Shown piece after piece: positions 24,316 through 32,874 of a stretch of DNA of 33,915 bases; the stretch's first letter is position 1; the number at the start of each line of letters is the position of its first letter. This stretch comes from Bryobacterales bacterium (GTDB lineage Bacteria; Acidobacteriota; Terriglobia; Bryobacterales; Bryobacteraceae). The DNA is taken from NCBI GenBank assembly GCA_026954325.1, contig JAIXKK010000136.1, positions 1-33,915 of the forward strand, read 5' to 3'. The notes beneath the pieces were generated by a model that saw only the letters and a list, made by a program, of their open reading frames with translations, was not told where the DNA came from and made no database searches. Both the position numbers and the translations under genes were made by a program.

Positions 24316-24344
24316 AGAATAGCGGCGGTTTGATATTTTGTCAA
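24316..24344 (-). promoter_or_regulatory. Strong sigma-70-type promoter for the membrane protein-regulator pair
   Basis: On the minus strand: TTGACA (24344-24339), exactly 17 bases, TATTCT (24321-24316). The start codon ATG 24309 begins six bases after the -10, so the mRNA should be leaderless. Confidence 0.7.
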
Positions 24345-24399
24345 GTACTTTACGAGAATAAGCGTGCCCAAGTAAAGCCACCCTCATCCCGGCAGTTCT

Positions 24400-24960
24400 C
24401 TACTTTAATTTCGGCAGGTGCTCCGGGTTCACCATCAGGCGAATGGATCGGGCTTTCCCGGGCGTTCTCTCGATGAGGCCGTTCCGCTCCAGGGTCTTGA
24501 TCATATCGTGAATGGACGGCGGAGAAACCCGGAAATAACGCTCGAGGTCAGACTCGGCGGGGGCCACACGATGAATCTTTGTGTAGTTGTAGATGTAGGC
24601 CAGGTACTGGCCCTGTTTTGGTGTGAATGACGGCGCCACAGCCGGGTCGAGTTTGGGCGCCGGATCTATCGTTACCTCGAAGGCGTCCTCTCCAAAGTCC
24701 TCATAGATCCGGACTTTGAGAAGGAAAACCCGGCCGCCGAACACCGAGCGAAGAGGTTTCTTGGCGGCGGCGTAAAGATTCCCGCGCAACTCCTTCCCCT
24801 TGGCGCTGGAACTGGCGAAGTTCGCAAACCCCTCGCGCACTCCATCAAAATCGGCAAAGACCCACTCCCGCCTGTTCCTGTACTCCACGCTGATAGATTC
24901 CGAGCCGAATGAGTGAGCATGGCCGCACAATCTTTCGAGAAGTGAAACCGGTTTACCCAT
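24400..24960 (-). CDS. LexA/MarR-like DNA-binding regulator
   Basis: 186 residues. The C-terminal 75 are a LexA-type winged helix: FTPKQGQYLAYIYNYTKIH, AESDLERYFRVSPPSIHDMI, and LERNGLIERTPGKARSIRL with the wing. There is no LexA protease domain, so it is not a true LexA. The N-terminal 110 residues (with VFADFDGVREGFANFASSSA and LKVRIYEDFGED) are an unrecognised domain that could sense a ligand. ATG 24960. It lies 42 bases after the dehydratase stop and may share its transcript, suggesting it controls sugar-acid use, but that is inference. Confidence 0.7.
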   Translation of the reverse strand: MGKPVSLLERLCGHAHSFGSESISVEYRNRREWVFADFDGVREGFANFASSSAKGKELRGNLYAAAKKPLRSVFGGRVFLLKVRIYEDFGEDAFEVTIDPAPKLDPAVAPSFTPKQGQYLAYIYNYTKIHRVAPAESDLERYFRVSPPSIHDMIKTLERNGLIERTPGKARSIRLMVNPEHLPKLK

Positions 24961-25002
24961 GCGCTGCAGAATACAGGGAAATCTCCGCGGGGCGATAATC
25001 CC

Positions 25003-26799
25003 TTAATGGCTGTGCCGCGGGATCTCCTTCCCCACGTCCCGGTACTTCACCGCAAACTCGAGCACCGCTCCCGTTTCCTGCTGGCCGACGTGCGCGCGGA
25101 ACATCTCCTGCCACGGCGTCTGGTGTGGCGGCAGGTCCAGCTTGCATTCCGCCTGGCGGCGCGCAATCTCCTCATCACTGATCAGCACATCCACGCGGCG
25201 TGACTTCAGATCGACCCTCAATTTGTCGCCCGTCTGGAGGATCGCCAGGTTGCCGCCCACCGCCGATTCCGGACACACATGGAGAATCGAAGGACTGTCG
25301 GAAGTGCCGCTCTGACGCCCGTCACCGATACACGGCAATTTGTCGATGCCGGCCTTCACCAACTCATCCGGAGGCAACATGTTGACCACTTCCGCCGCGC
25401 CCGGATAGCCCACCGGCCCCGTGCCGCGAATCACGAGAATCGATGAGGCGTCAATTTCGAGCGAAGGATCGTTGATGCGTTCGTGATAGTCCTCTGGTCC
25501 CTCGAAGACGATGGCGCGGCCCGTGAAGCAATCCTCCTCGCCGGGCGTGGCGAGAAACCGTTGGCGGAACTCTGATGAGATCACCGATGTCTTGATGATG
25601 GCCGAATCGAACAGATTGCCGCTGAGCACGAGGAAGCCGGCGTCCTTCATCAGCGGATTATCATACGGCCGGATGACGTTGTGATCCTGGCTGCGCGCGT
25701 CGCGGTAGTTCTCGCCAACGGTCTTACCCGATACGGTGAGCGCCCCCGTGCGAATCTTGCCCACTTGTATCAGTTCGCCGAAGACAGCCGGAACGCCGCC
25801 GGCGAGATGGTAGGCCTCGCCCAGAAATTCCCCGGCCGGCTGGAGATTCACGAGCAGCGGAATCTCATGGCCGATGGTCTCCCACTCCTTCAGTTTCAGA
25901 TCGACACCTACATGGCGCGCGATGGCGATGAGGTGGGTCGGGGCATTCGTCGATCCGCCGATGGCGGAGTTGACGACAATGGCATTTTCAAACGCCTCCC
26001 GCGTGAGGATCTTACCCGGAGTCAAATTCTCCCGCACCATCTCCACGATGCGGCGTCCCGTGAAGTACGCCATCTGCGCCCGCTCCCGGTAGGGCGCGGG
26101 AATGGCCGCGCAGCCGGGAAGCGACATTCCCAGCGCTTCCGCCAGCGAATTCATGGTGGTCGCGGTGCCCATGGTGTTGCAGTGACCCGGGCTCGGCACC
26201 GAGGCGGCCACCATCTCCATGAACTGCGGATAATCAATCTCGCCCGCCGCATGCAGGCGCCGCGCTTCCCACACCGCCATTCCGCTTCCGGCGAGTTTGC
26301 CTTTGTAATAGCTGTTCAGCATGGGGCCGCCGGAAAAAACGATGGCGGGAATATTCACCGTGGCGGCGGCCATGATGGCCGCGGGCGTTGTCTTGTCGCA
26401 ACCCGTGGTGAGCACGACGGCGTCGAAGGGATTACCGTGCAGCGTCTCCACCAGGCCGAGGTAGGAAAGATTACGGTCAATGGCGGCCGTGGGCCGGCGG
26501 CAGCTTTCCTGGATGGGATGCACCGGAAATTCAAACGGGATCCCTCCGGCGTCGCGGATGCCCTCCCGGATACGGCCCGCCAACTCGATATGATGACGGT
26601 TGCAGGGCGAGATATCGCTGCCGGTTTGCGATATGCCGATGATCGGCCGCCCGGACTGGAGTTCCTCCCGAGTCAACCCGTAGTTGGGAAACCGTTCCAG
26701 ATAGATGGAAGTCATCCCCGGATTGTGGGGATTGTCGAACCAGCACCTGCTGCGCAGCCTGCCGGCGCACTCGCTCTTAGCTTGGGAATAATTGCTCAT
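25003..26799 (-). CDS. IlvD/EDD-family pentonate (xylonate/arabonate-type) dehydratase
   Basis: 598 residues. It starts with SRCWFDNPHNPGMTSIYLER and GRPIIGISQTGSDISPCNRHH, features of the sugar-acid branch of the family (as in D-xylonate and L-arabonate dehydratases) rather than of the branched-chain-amino-acid enzyme. The three cluster cysteines are visible in SPCNRHH, TTGCDKTTPA and SPGHCNTMGTA, so an iron-sulfur cluster is expected, with Mg. It removes water from an aldonic acid to give a 2-keto-3-deoxy acid. ATG 26799. The family call is sure; the precise substrate is not. Downstream lies the LexA-like regulator; in front is a nucleotidyltransferase gene, 77 bases away. Confidence 0.88.
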   Translation of the reverse strand: MSNYSQAKSECAGRLRSRCWFDNPHNPGMTSIYLERFPNYGLTREELQSGRPIIGISQTGSDISPCNRHHIELAGRIREGIRDAGGIPFEFPVHPIQESCRRPTAAIDRNLSYLGLVETLHGNPFDAVVLTTGCDKTTPAAIMAAATVNIPAIVFSGGPMLNSYYKGKLAGSGMAVWEARRLHAAGEIDYPQFMEMVAASVPSPGHCNTMGTATTMNSLAEALGMSLPGCAAIPAPYRERAQMAYFTGRRIVEMVRENLTPGKILTREAFENAIVVNSAIGGSTNAPTHLIAIARHVGVDLKLKEWETIGHEIPLLVNLQPAGEFLGEAYHLAGGVPAVFGELIQVGKIRTGALTVSGKTVGENYRDARSQDHNVIRPYDNPLMKDAGFLVLSGNLFDSAIIKTSVISSEFRQRFLATPGEEDCFTGRAIVFEGPEDYHERINDPSLEIDASSILVIRGTGPVGYPGAAEVVNMLPPDELVKAGIDKLPCIGDGRQSGTSDSPSILHVCPESAVGGNLAILQTGDKLRVDLKSRRVDVLISDEEIARRQAECKLDLPPHQTPWQEMFRAHVGQQETGAVLEFAVKYRDVGKEIPRHSH

Positions 26800-26876
26800 G
26801 GAAGCGACTATTTTACTCGATTCGCGAGGAGCCTGATGCGCGAACGAGTCCAGGCGGATCTACCGTCGCGGGCAGT

Positions 26877-27356
26877 TTATTCGTTCTGTTCAGCCTCCAG
26901 AAGACCTTCCAATTCAGGCAGGGTCAGAAGGTCCTTCTGCCGGCCAGCCGCTTTCTTTGCTTGAATGAGAGTTCGTAGATCCAGGGCTCGCGGACGCCGG
27001 CCAAATGCGTCAACCTCCACTGACGCCGCGCATGCCTCGGCATACGTCCCGACGCCGGAGACCTCCGCTAAGAGATCAATAATGCCTAAGTCCGTGGTGA
27101 GCCTAAACACGGTCCCATTGGCGAGCGTGGCTGCGTCCCATACAAACGGCAGATCATCCGGAAACTCGCGCGGGCGCGGATGGTATGGGGCCAGTGCCTT
27201 GGCCAGTCTCCCCAGGTTCTCCCTGTCACGGGAATAGCAGATGTCGAGGTCATTGGTGACGTGCGCGCTGCCGTGAAAGATCGCCGCCCATCCCCCTATG
27301 ACGACGAACTTTACATCGGCATCGCAGAGACGTTGAATGGCAAGCTCAAAGTTCAT
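26877..27356 (-). CDS. Nucleotidyltransferase-fold protein
   Basis: 159 residues. The fold shows in DVKFVVIGGWAAIFHGSAHV followed by TNDLDICYSR with the D-x-D metal site, and IIDLLAEVSGVGTYAE. This resembles the AbiEii/MNT class of nucleotidyltransferases, which includes toxins and antitoxins of type II/IV or HEPN-type pairs, as well as enzymes of unknown target. The start (ATG 27356) overlaps the stop of a 76-residue protein by four bases (ATGA 27353-27356), typical of two-gene toxin-antitoxin modules. I see no HEPN or known toxin partner, so the role stays open. Coding quality is good. Confidence 0.7.
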   Translation of the reverse strand: MNFELAIQRLCDADVKFVVIGGWAAIFHGSAHVTNDLDICYSRDRENLGRLAKALAPYHPRPREFPDDLPFVWDAATLANGTVFRLTTDLGIIDLLAEVSGVGTYAEACAASVEVDAFGRRPRALDLRTLIQAKKAAGRQKDLLTLPELEGLLEAEQNE

Positions 27357-27583
27357 GCCCTACGCTTGCGGGCTGTGCCCCGAATTGATTCAGCGGTTTG
27401 CGCCAGTGCATGCATCCGCTCGGCCCGTTCTGCCGGGCTTAGTTTGATCTGTTCTATCAGCAGGGTGATATCAACGCCGAATTCCCTCGCCGCTTCCACC
27501 TTCCCGCCAGGTTTGGGGTTCCGCAAGCGCTCAATTGCGCGGGAAAGGGCGGAACCTGTCAAGGGGCCCAGTGAATTCACCAT
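27353..27583 (-). CDS. Small partner protein of the nucleotidyltransferase
   Basis: 76 residues from ATG 27583. Helical and charged: LSRAIERLRNP, REFGVDITLLIEQIKLSPAERAERMHAL and a basic C-terminal tail GTARKRRA. The segment DxTLLIEQIKLSPAERAERM is seen in small proteins encoded before nucleotidyltransferases in several bacteria, as far as I recall, and may dock the partner. No catalytic motif. Overlap with the downstream gene suggests a fixed ratio. It lies 21 bases after the VWFA-related gene, perhaps by chance. Confidence 0.65.
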   Translation of the reverse strand: MVNSLGPLTGSALSRAIERLRNPKPGGKVEAAREFGVDITLLIEQIKLSPAERAERMHALAQTAESIRGTARKRRA

Positions 27584-27604
27584 AAAATCAAACGCGACTC
27601 GCTC

Positions 27605-28744
27605 CTACTCCACCGCCCGGGGAGCCTTGTACCCGGCTTTCGCAATAATCTGGTATTTGACCGGCTTCCCCTTCTCGTCCGTCACCTTCAGCGGGTCGCC
27701 GGTCGCCGGGTTCACCAGTTCCACTTTGATCTTCCGGTACGATCCGTCCCGTTCCTGATTCGTCGGCGCGTAGGTGACCACATACTGGTTTCGCAGCGCT
27801 GCGTGAATCGCCCGGAAAATCCCCGGAAACTCGCCATAGAACCGCGGGAAGAACGCCTGTCCGCCCGTCTCCTTCGCGAACGTCCGCAGGCTGTTGTCGG
27901 CTTGCAGAAAGTCCAGCCGCTGAATGGCGCCCATGTATCCGCGCGCGTCCAGGTATTCGCGCAGCGCCTGCATCAACCCGAGCGCGTAAATCGGCACGCC
28001 GTCGTTTTGCAGCGACTTGCGTGTCTTGTCGAACGTCAACTTGCTGAATGTATCGATGCCGCTCGAAATCAGGACGATTGCCTTGCGTCCTTCAATCTCC
28101 GACATCCGGTCCGCCGTGTCCACCAGCGCATCATAAAGGTTCGACTCCGAATACGCCGCAATGCGCAGCCGCTGTAACGCTTCCTGTGTCTGCCTCCGGT
28201 CGGTTGTGAAGTCAGAAAGGATCTCCGGACGCAAATCATACGCGATTACCGCCACGTAATCATCCGGCTTCAGCGTCTCCACGAATCCATACGCCGCCGT
28301 CAACGTCTGATACCACGGCTCGCTCCAATATTGCTGGAACAGGTTACTGAACTCGACTACCATCGCCACGGTCATCGGCGCTTCGCCCATGCTGAATGTC
28401 GCGACTTTTTGCGGCACGTTGTCCTCGAGCACCCGGAAGTTCCCGCCCGGAATGCCCGGAATGAAGCGTCCTTTGTTGTCCAGCACCGCCACATCCACGC
28501 TCACCGTCACCGTGTCGCTGCGGAACGTGGCCGTGGGCGTGGGATTCTCCTTGTCTTTCCTCATCAGCTTCGAGGGGATCTTCGGCTGCTCGGCCTCCGC
28601 GGGCTGCCCGGAATCGCCCTTCTTCCGCGGCTTCGCCACCGTCTCCGAGGATTCCTTCTTCGGTCCCTGCGCCTCCAACGTGACCCAGAGGCCGGCAATG
28701 GCTAACGCGGTGACCGAGACAAGCAGACGCTTCCAGCTATGCAT
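27605..28744 (-). CDS. VWFA-related acidobacterial domain protein (secreted)
   Basis: 379 residues. Signal peptide (MHSWKRLLVSVTALAIAGLWVTLEA), a Lys/Glu/Pro-rich linker, then the acidobacterial VWFA-related domain: VTVSVDVAVLDNKGRFIPGI, NFRVLEDNVPQKVATF, MTVAMVVEFS, KAIVLISSGIDTFSKLT and GGQAFFPRF. The usual metal-site DxSxS of VWA is replaced by VEFSN, a frequent change in this family. Such proteins are abundant in Acidobacteriota, are exported, and their function is unknown (adhesion or complex assembly is assumed). AAAGGA lies upstream of ATG 28744 and a TATAGT may be its -10. This is the main taxonomic clue in the window. Confidence 0.85.
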   Translation of the reverse strand: MHSWKRLLVSVTALAIAGLWVTLEAQGPKKESSETVAKPRKKGDSGQPAEAEQPKIPSKLMRKDKENPTPTATFRSDTVTVSVDVAVLDNKGRFIPGIPGGNFRVLEDNVPQKVATFSMGEAPMTVAMVVEFSNLFQQYWSEPWYQTLTAAYGFVETLKPDDYVAVIAYDLRPEILSDFTTDRRQTQEALQRLRIAAYSESNLYDALVDTADRMSEIEGRKAIVLISSGIDTFSKLTFDKTRKSLQNDGVPIYALGLMQALREYLDARGYMGAIQRLDFLQADNSLRTFAKETGGQAFFPRFYGEFPGIFRAIHAALRNQYVVTYAPTNQERDGSYRKIKVELVNPATGDPLKVTDEKGKPVKYQIIAKAGYKAPRAVE

Positions 28745-28933
28745 GGGTGAATCCTTTAAGGCAAACTATACCACTATGGTGGATGCGGAGCGCGCCGGGC
28801 CGGTTTCGCGGCCTTCTTTTCATTTACTGCTGGAACCATGAAATTGCGCGATTAATGCCTCGTCTTCGCCAGGAGTGATCTCGTGCACGAAACTGCGGAA
28901 AACGCCCTGGAGCGTCGCCGGCGTCCCGGCGCC

Positions 28934-29947
28934 CTAACCCCCTTCATCGGTAGCCAGCCCGGCAGTCCTCGCTCCACGGGCATGCCAGAACGCCATCAGA
29001 CCCCAGGCCGTGATCACCACGTACTGTATCGCCTGGAACAACAGGATGAACGCGATCGAATCATCCTTGCGAAACCCGAACGGCGTTAATACGCTCACCG
29101 CCACGAACTGATAGACGCCCACGTATCCCGGAGTCGACGGCAGGGCGCTGCCGAGTCCCAGCCCCGTAATCAACAGGAATGCGATTGGCATGGAAATATC
29201 CAGCCGCAGCGATTGCGCTCCGATTACCGTCGTGATCGTATCCAGCAGCCATACCACCAGCGTCAACCCGAGAAAGCCGAACAGCCGTCCGGGGTGATGA
29301 AAGGCCCGGATTCCAAGCAACACCTGATGCACCAGGTGTCCCAGCCGCTCCTTGATCCCGTGGGGAAGCGGCATCTTGCGCAGCAGCCTGTCCCACACTG
29401 GAGCCAGCAGCGGCAATACGATAATCGCCAGCACCCCGCCAAACCCCAGCACGGCGAACGGTTTCGCGGCGTGCCCCAGCCATTGCGGCTTCGACGGGAT
29501 CAGCAACAGCACGCAGGAACTGATCACCACCAAAGCGATGGCGTCCACCATCCGCTCCGAGAGCGCCGTCGTCAGCACGTACATCCTGCTCAGTTTGGCG
29601 CGCTCGCTGACCATCATCGTGCGCACCAGTTCCCCGGCGCGCGCGGGAAGAAAATTATTGCCGAAATACCCTGCCGATGTTGCCCAGAATGCCGCCGGAA
29701 TCGAGATTCGCCCCTCCGCCCGCAACAGAATCCGCCATCGGACGGCGCGCAGATAGAGCGCCAGCGTCACCAGCAGACAGCACAATCCGATTTCCCCCAG
29801 TTGCGCGCTGCCGAGAATCTGCCATACCCGGCCCCACTCGATGCCGCGCAAGGAAAAATACAGCAGAACGCCGGCAAGCGCCAGCGAAATCGCCCAGTAC
29901 AGCGGTTTTGCTCCGCCCGCCTTCAGTTCCTTGCTCGACTCGGGCAA
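28934..29947 (-). CDS. YbhN/AglD-like lysylphosphatidylglycerol-synthase TM protein
   Basis: 337 residues, integral membrane, with about eight segments. Family landmarks: PLYWAISLALAGVLLYFSLRG, YFGNNFLPARAGELVRTMMV (the N-N-x-x-P-x-R-x-G-E motif), RMVDAIALVV and GLGSALPSTPGYVGVYQ near the end. Related proteins move lipid-linked groups across the membrane or modify lipids (the transmembrane part of MprF, and AglD-like proteins). TTG 29947 is chosen because AGAGGA lies a few bases upstream; the open frame goes on to 30070 but the added residues look non-coding and overlap the divergent ABC gene. The true start needs N-terminal data. It is divergent from the ABC operon. Confidence 0.75.
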   Translation of the reverse strand: MPESSKELKAGGAKPLYWAISLALAGVLLYFSLRGIEWGRVWQILGSAQLGEIGLCCLLVTLALYLRAVRWRILLRAEGRISIPAAFWATSAGYFGNNFLPARAGELVRTMMVSERAKLSRMYVLTTALSERMVDAIALVVISSCVLLLIPSKPQWLGHAAKPFAVLGFGGVLAIIVLPLLAPVWDRLLRKMPLPHGIKERLGHLVHQVLLGIRAFHHPGRLFGFLGLTLVVWLLDTITTVIGAQSLRLDISMPIAFLLITGLGLGSALPSTPGYVGVYQFVAVSVLTPFGFRKDDSIAFILLFQAIQYVVITAWGLMAFWHARGARTAGLATDEGG

Positions 29948-30021
29948 TCGGTTCCTCTCATGAAGCTGATTCCCGATTGTAGCAATGCCGTACCGAACGC
30001 CGGAAACGTTAGCATGTAGGG

Positions 30022-30894
30022 ATGGATGGCGCCCCCGGGAGACGCACGGCTTGGATGGTTGCGCCGGCAATGCTGGTGATCCTCGGCCTGTTCGCTTCGG
30101 GCGTGGTGTCGGCGATTCTCGAAAGCCTCGGCCGCTATCAGGACCCGGCCCTCACCTTCCGGTATTACTCGCAATTGTTTTCCGACCGCGAGATTCGCGC
30201 CTCCCTCGGCTTCAGTCTTGGCGTGGCGGCGATTGCCACCGGATTGTCGGCGGCGTTCGGACTCATGCTTGCCCTGCGCCTGCGGCGTGCCGCCCACGCC
30301 TGGACCGGCTGGAATACGCTACTCCAATTTCCTCTCGCCGTGCCTCATCTCGCCATGGCGTTCGTGGTGCTGCAACTCATCTCCTCGAGCGGCCTCGCGG
30401 CCCGCATCGCCTATCACGCGGGCATCATCTCCATGCCGGCGGAATTTCCCAGCCTGGTCAATGACCGCTTCGGCGCCGGCATCGTGCTCGTGTACGTCCT
30501 CAAGGAAACTCCCTTCGTGGCCTTGATGATTCTCGCGGTACTCACACGGCTTGGCGATTCCTATGAGCTGGCGGCGCGCACACTCGGCGCGTCCGCCTGG
30601 CAATGCTTCCGCCATGTCACCCTGCCCCTCGCCGCGCCGCCCCTGGTGGCCTCATGCCTGTTCGTCTTTGCCTACATTCTCAGCGCTTTTGAAGTGCCGT
30701 TCGTGCTCGGCCGTCCGTATCCCGCCATGTGGAGCGTCATCGCCCAGCGCCGCTACATGGAGGCGGACCTTGCCGCGCGCCCCGGCGCGATTGCGCTTGC
30801 CGTCGCCGCCTCTTCCCTCACCGCTCTCCTCGTCTGGCTCTATCTGCGCGCCGCCCGCTCCTGGAGCGGTTTGGACAAGCCAGCCATTTTCTGA
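30022..30894 (+). CDS. ABC importer permease, first subunit (YnjC-like half)
   Basis: 290 residues, about six membrane segments. The permease coupling motif is visible: ELAARTLGASAWQCFRHVTLP (E-A-A-x3-G-x9-I/V-x-L-P). N-terminal helix WMVAPAMLVILGLFASGVV; later LLQFPLAVPHLAMAFVV. It resembles one half of the fused two-domain permease of E. coli YnjC and of thiamine/spermidine-type importers. ATG 30022 begins the four-gene operon; its stop overlaps the next gene's ATG by a base (TGATG). Divergent from the YbhN-like gene across a short region. Confidence 0.85.
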   Translation: MDGAPGRRTAWMVAPAMLVILGLFASGVVSAILESLGRYQDPALTFRYYSQLFSDREIRASLGFSLGVAAIATGLSAAFGLMLALRLRRAAHAWTGWNTLLQFPLAVPHLAMAFVVLQLISSSGLAARIAYHAGIISMPAEFPSLVNDRFGAGIVLVYVLKETPFVALMILAVLTRLGDSYELAARTLGASAWQCFRHVTLPLAAPPLVASCLFVFAYILSAFEVPFVLGRPYPAMWSVIAQRRYMEADLAARPGAIALAVAASSLTALLVWLYLRAARSWSGLDKPAIF

Positions 30895-31682
30895 TGAGCA
30901 TGAATACCCGGTCGAGCAGAGCGCATTTCCGGGGGCTGGTCCTCGCCCTCATCGCGGTTCTTCCGGTTCTCGTCCTGGCCGCCTGGTCTCTTTCCCGCGG
31001 ATGGCTGTGGCCTGCTTTGCTGCCGCGCGCGTGGAGTCTCCGCGCCTGGCGCTACGCTGCCTCCCCCCTCTCCGGCGTTCCACAGTCGCTTGCCGTCAGC
31101 ATTTTCATCGCCCTCATCGTCGCGGCCCTTGCCGTGCTGCTCGCCGTCCCCGCCGCGCGCGCCATCGCTCTCCATTCCTTCCGCGGCAGGCAGGCCGTGC
31201 TGTTCATTCTGCTCCTGCCGGTCCTCGCGCCCCCGGTGGCTTCCGCAATGGGCGTCCACTCCCTCTTCATCCGCCTGGGCCTCGCCGAAACGGTTTTCGG
31301 CGTGATCCTCGTGCATCTCATCCCGGCTGTCCCTTACTCGACCCTCATGATGGTGGGCGCCTTCTCGCGATTCGAGACGGACCAGGAGGCGGTGGCGCGA
31401 ACTCTGGGAGCCTCCACCTATCACGTGTGGCTGCGCGTCACTTTACCCGCCCTGGCCCCCGGCATCGCCGTGAGCGCCGTATTTGCGTTTCTCATTTCCT
31501 GGAGCCAATATCTTCTCACCCTGCTCGTCGGCGGAGGTCAGGTCCGGACCCTTCCCCTCTCCCTCATCGCCTTCCAGACCAGCGGCGACGATGCCGTGGC
31601 CGCCGCACTCGCTCTGCTCTATCTCGCGCCCGCCGTCTTCCTTTTCCTCGCCGTGTCGCGCTTTCTGAGGGCGGATGCCTAA
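30894..31682 (+). CDS. ABC importer permease, second subunit
   Basis: 262 residues. ATG 30894 follows the TGATG overlap; an in-frame upstream stretch to 30729 is only overlap. About six membrane segments (LVLALIAVLPVLVLAAWSL; FIALIVAALAVLLAVPAARA; AVLFILLLPVLAPPVASAM). The coupling motif is EAVARTLGASTYHVWLRVTLP. It should form a heterodimer with the first permease. In E. coli the two halves are one YnjC polypeptide; here they are separate genes. The stop overlaps the next gene by 8 bases. Confidence 0.85.
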   Translation: MSMNTRSSRAHFRGLVLALIAVLPVLVLAAWSLSRGWLWPALLPRAWSLRAWRYAASPLSGVPQSLAVSIFIALIVAALAVLLAVPAARAIALHSFRGRQAVLFILLLPVLAPPVASAMGVHSLFIRLGLAETVFGVILVHLIPAVPYSTLMMVGAFSRFETDQEAVARTLGASTYHVWLRVTLPALAPGIAVSAVFAFLISWSQYLLTLLVGGGQVRTLPLSLIAFQTSGDDAVAAALALLYLAPAVFLFLAVSRFLRADA

Positions 31683-32874
31683 GACCCTGCCCGTTTCCTT
31701 GCTCCTCCTCTTCCTGGCTTTGCCCGGCTGCCGGCGGCCCGCAGCCCCGCCTCCATTCCATCTCGACGGGTTGACATGGGACGATCTGCGGCGGATGGCC
31801 CGCGGAACACCGGCCTGCCTTGCAATGTGGGGAGGCGATGAGGAAAGGAACCGCTATTTTCAGCAGACAGTAGTTCCGGCCATGGCCGCGAAGCACGGCA
31901 TCAGCCTGCGCATTCTTCCCCTCTCGGACACCGCGGAAGCCGTCAACAAACTGCTCAACGAGAAACGGGCCGGCAAGACCTCGGGCGGCTCCATCGATGC
32001 CGTCTGGATCAACGGGGAAAACTTCCGCGCCGCGAAGCAGGCTCACCTGCTTTGGGGGCCGTTTGCTGACTTCCTGCCGAACATCCGCTTCTATGACGGC
32101 CAGATCCGGCAGCGCGATTTCGGAACTCCCATTGAAGGCTTTGAAGCTCCCTGGAAACGGGCGCAGTTCGTCTTCGCCTTCGACTCGGCCCGCTTCCCCA
32201 CTCCCCCGGACACCATCGACGGCCTTCGCCAGTGGATCCGCGCGCACCCCGGCCGCTTCACATACGTGGCGCCCCCCGATTTCACAGGCTCCGCTTTCCT
32301 TCGCCACATCCTCATGCACTTCGGCGGCGCCGCCGATGAGCCGCGCTACCTCCAGGCGGCCGCTCAGTCGATTGCCTGGCTCAACGACATCAAACCCTAT
32401 CTTTGGAAACGCGGGGAAACCTATCCTTCCAGCCCGCGCGACCTCGACCGCCTTTTTGCAAACAGCGAAATCGACTTCACGATGAGCTACGGGCCATACT
32501 TCGCCGCTCAGCGCATCCGCCGCGGCGAGTTTCCTCCCTCCACGCGCACCTTCGTCCTGCGCGGCGGAACCATCGGCAACTACAGCTTCCTCGCAATCCC
32601 GTTCAATGCCGCCAATGTACCCGCCGCCCTGGTGCTGATCAACGAACTGATGTCCTTTGACCGCCAACTCGACATGGCGAAGGTGCTCGATGATCCCTTT
32701 CCTCAACAACTCGACCGGCTCACCGCGGAACAGCGCGCCGCCGTCGAGGCGATTCCGCGCGGCCCCGCCGCCTTGGCCGATGCGGTTCTCGCAAGCCATT
32801 ACCTCCCCGAACCGGACGCCGTCTATCTCGACCGCCTCGAGAAAGAATGGATGGAAAAGGTGCTGCGCCAATGA
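31675..32874 (+). CDS. ynjB: YnjB-like substrate-binding lipoprotein
   Basis: 399 residues. The lipoprotein signal ends at LLFLALPGC with the lipid-bearing Cys near residue 19, so it is anchored in the membrane on the periplasmic side. The mature part follows the YnjB pattern: MWGGDEERNRYFQQTVVPAM, VNKLLNEKRAGK, SIDAVWINGENFRAAK and WGPFADFLPN. The ligand of YnjB-type systems has not been settled; ATPase and permease likeness point to thiamine-like or small organic compounds. The gene overlaps its neighbours on both sides (31675-31682; 32871-32874), which argues for one transport complex. Confidence 0.85.
   Translation: MPKTLPVSLLLLFLALPGCRRPAAPPPFHLDGLTWDDLRRMARGTPACLAMWGGDEERNRYFQQTVVPAMAAKHGISLRILPLSDTAEAVNKLLNEKRAGKTSGGSIDAVWINGENFRAAKQAHLLWGPFADFLPNIRFYDGQIRQRDFGTPIEGFEAPWKRAQFVFAFDSARFPTPPDTIDGLRQWIRAHPGRFTYVAPPDFTGSAFLRHILMHFGGAADEPRYLQAAAQSIAWLNDIKPYLWKRGETYPSSPRDLDRLFANSEIDFTMSYGPYFAAQRIRRGEFPPSTRTFVLRGGTIGNYSFLAIPFNAANVPAALVLINELMSFDRQLDMAKVLDDPFPQQLDRLTAEQRAAVEAIPRGPAALADAVLASHYLPEPDAVYLDRLEKEWMEKVLRQ

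Noticed and set aside
31564..32871. 435-codon minus-strand open frame opposite the ABC binding protein
   Set aside because: Shadow frame; the plus strand has lipobox and YnjB pattern.
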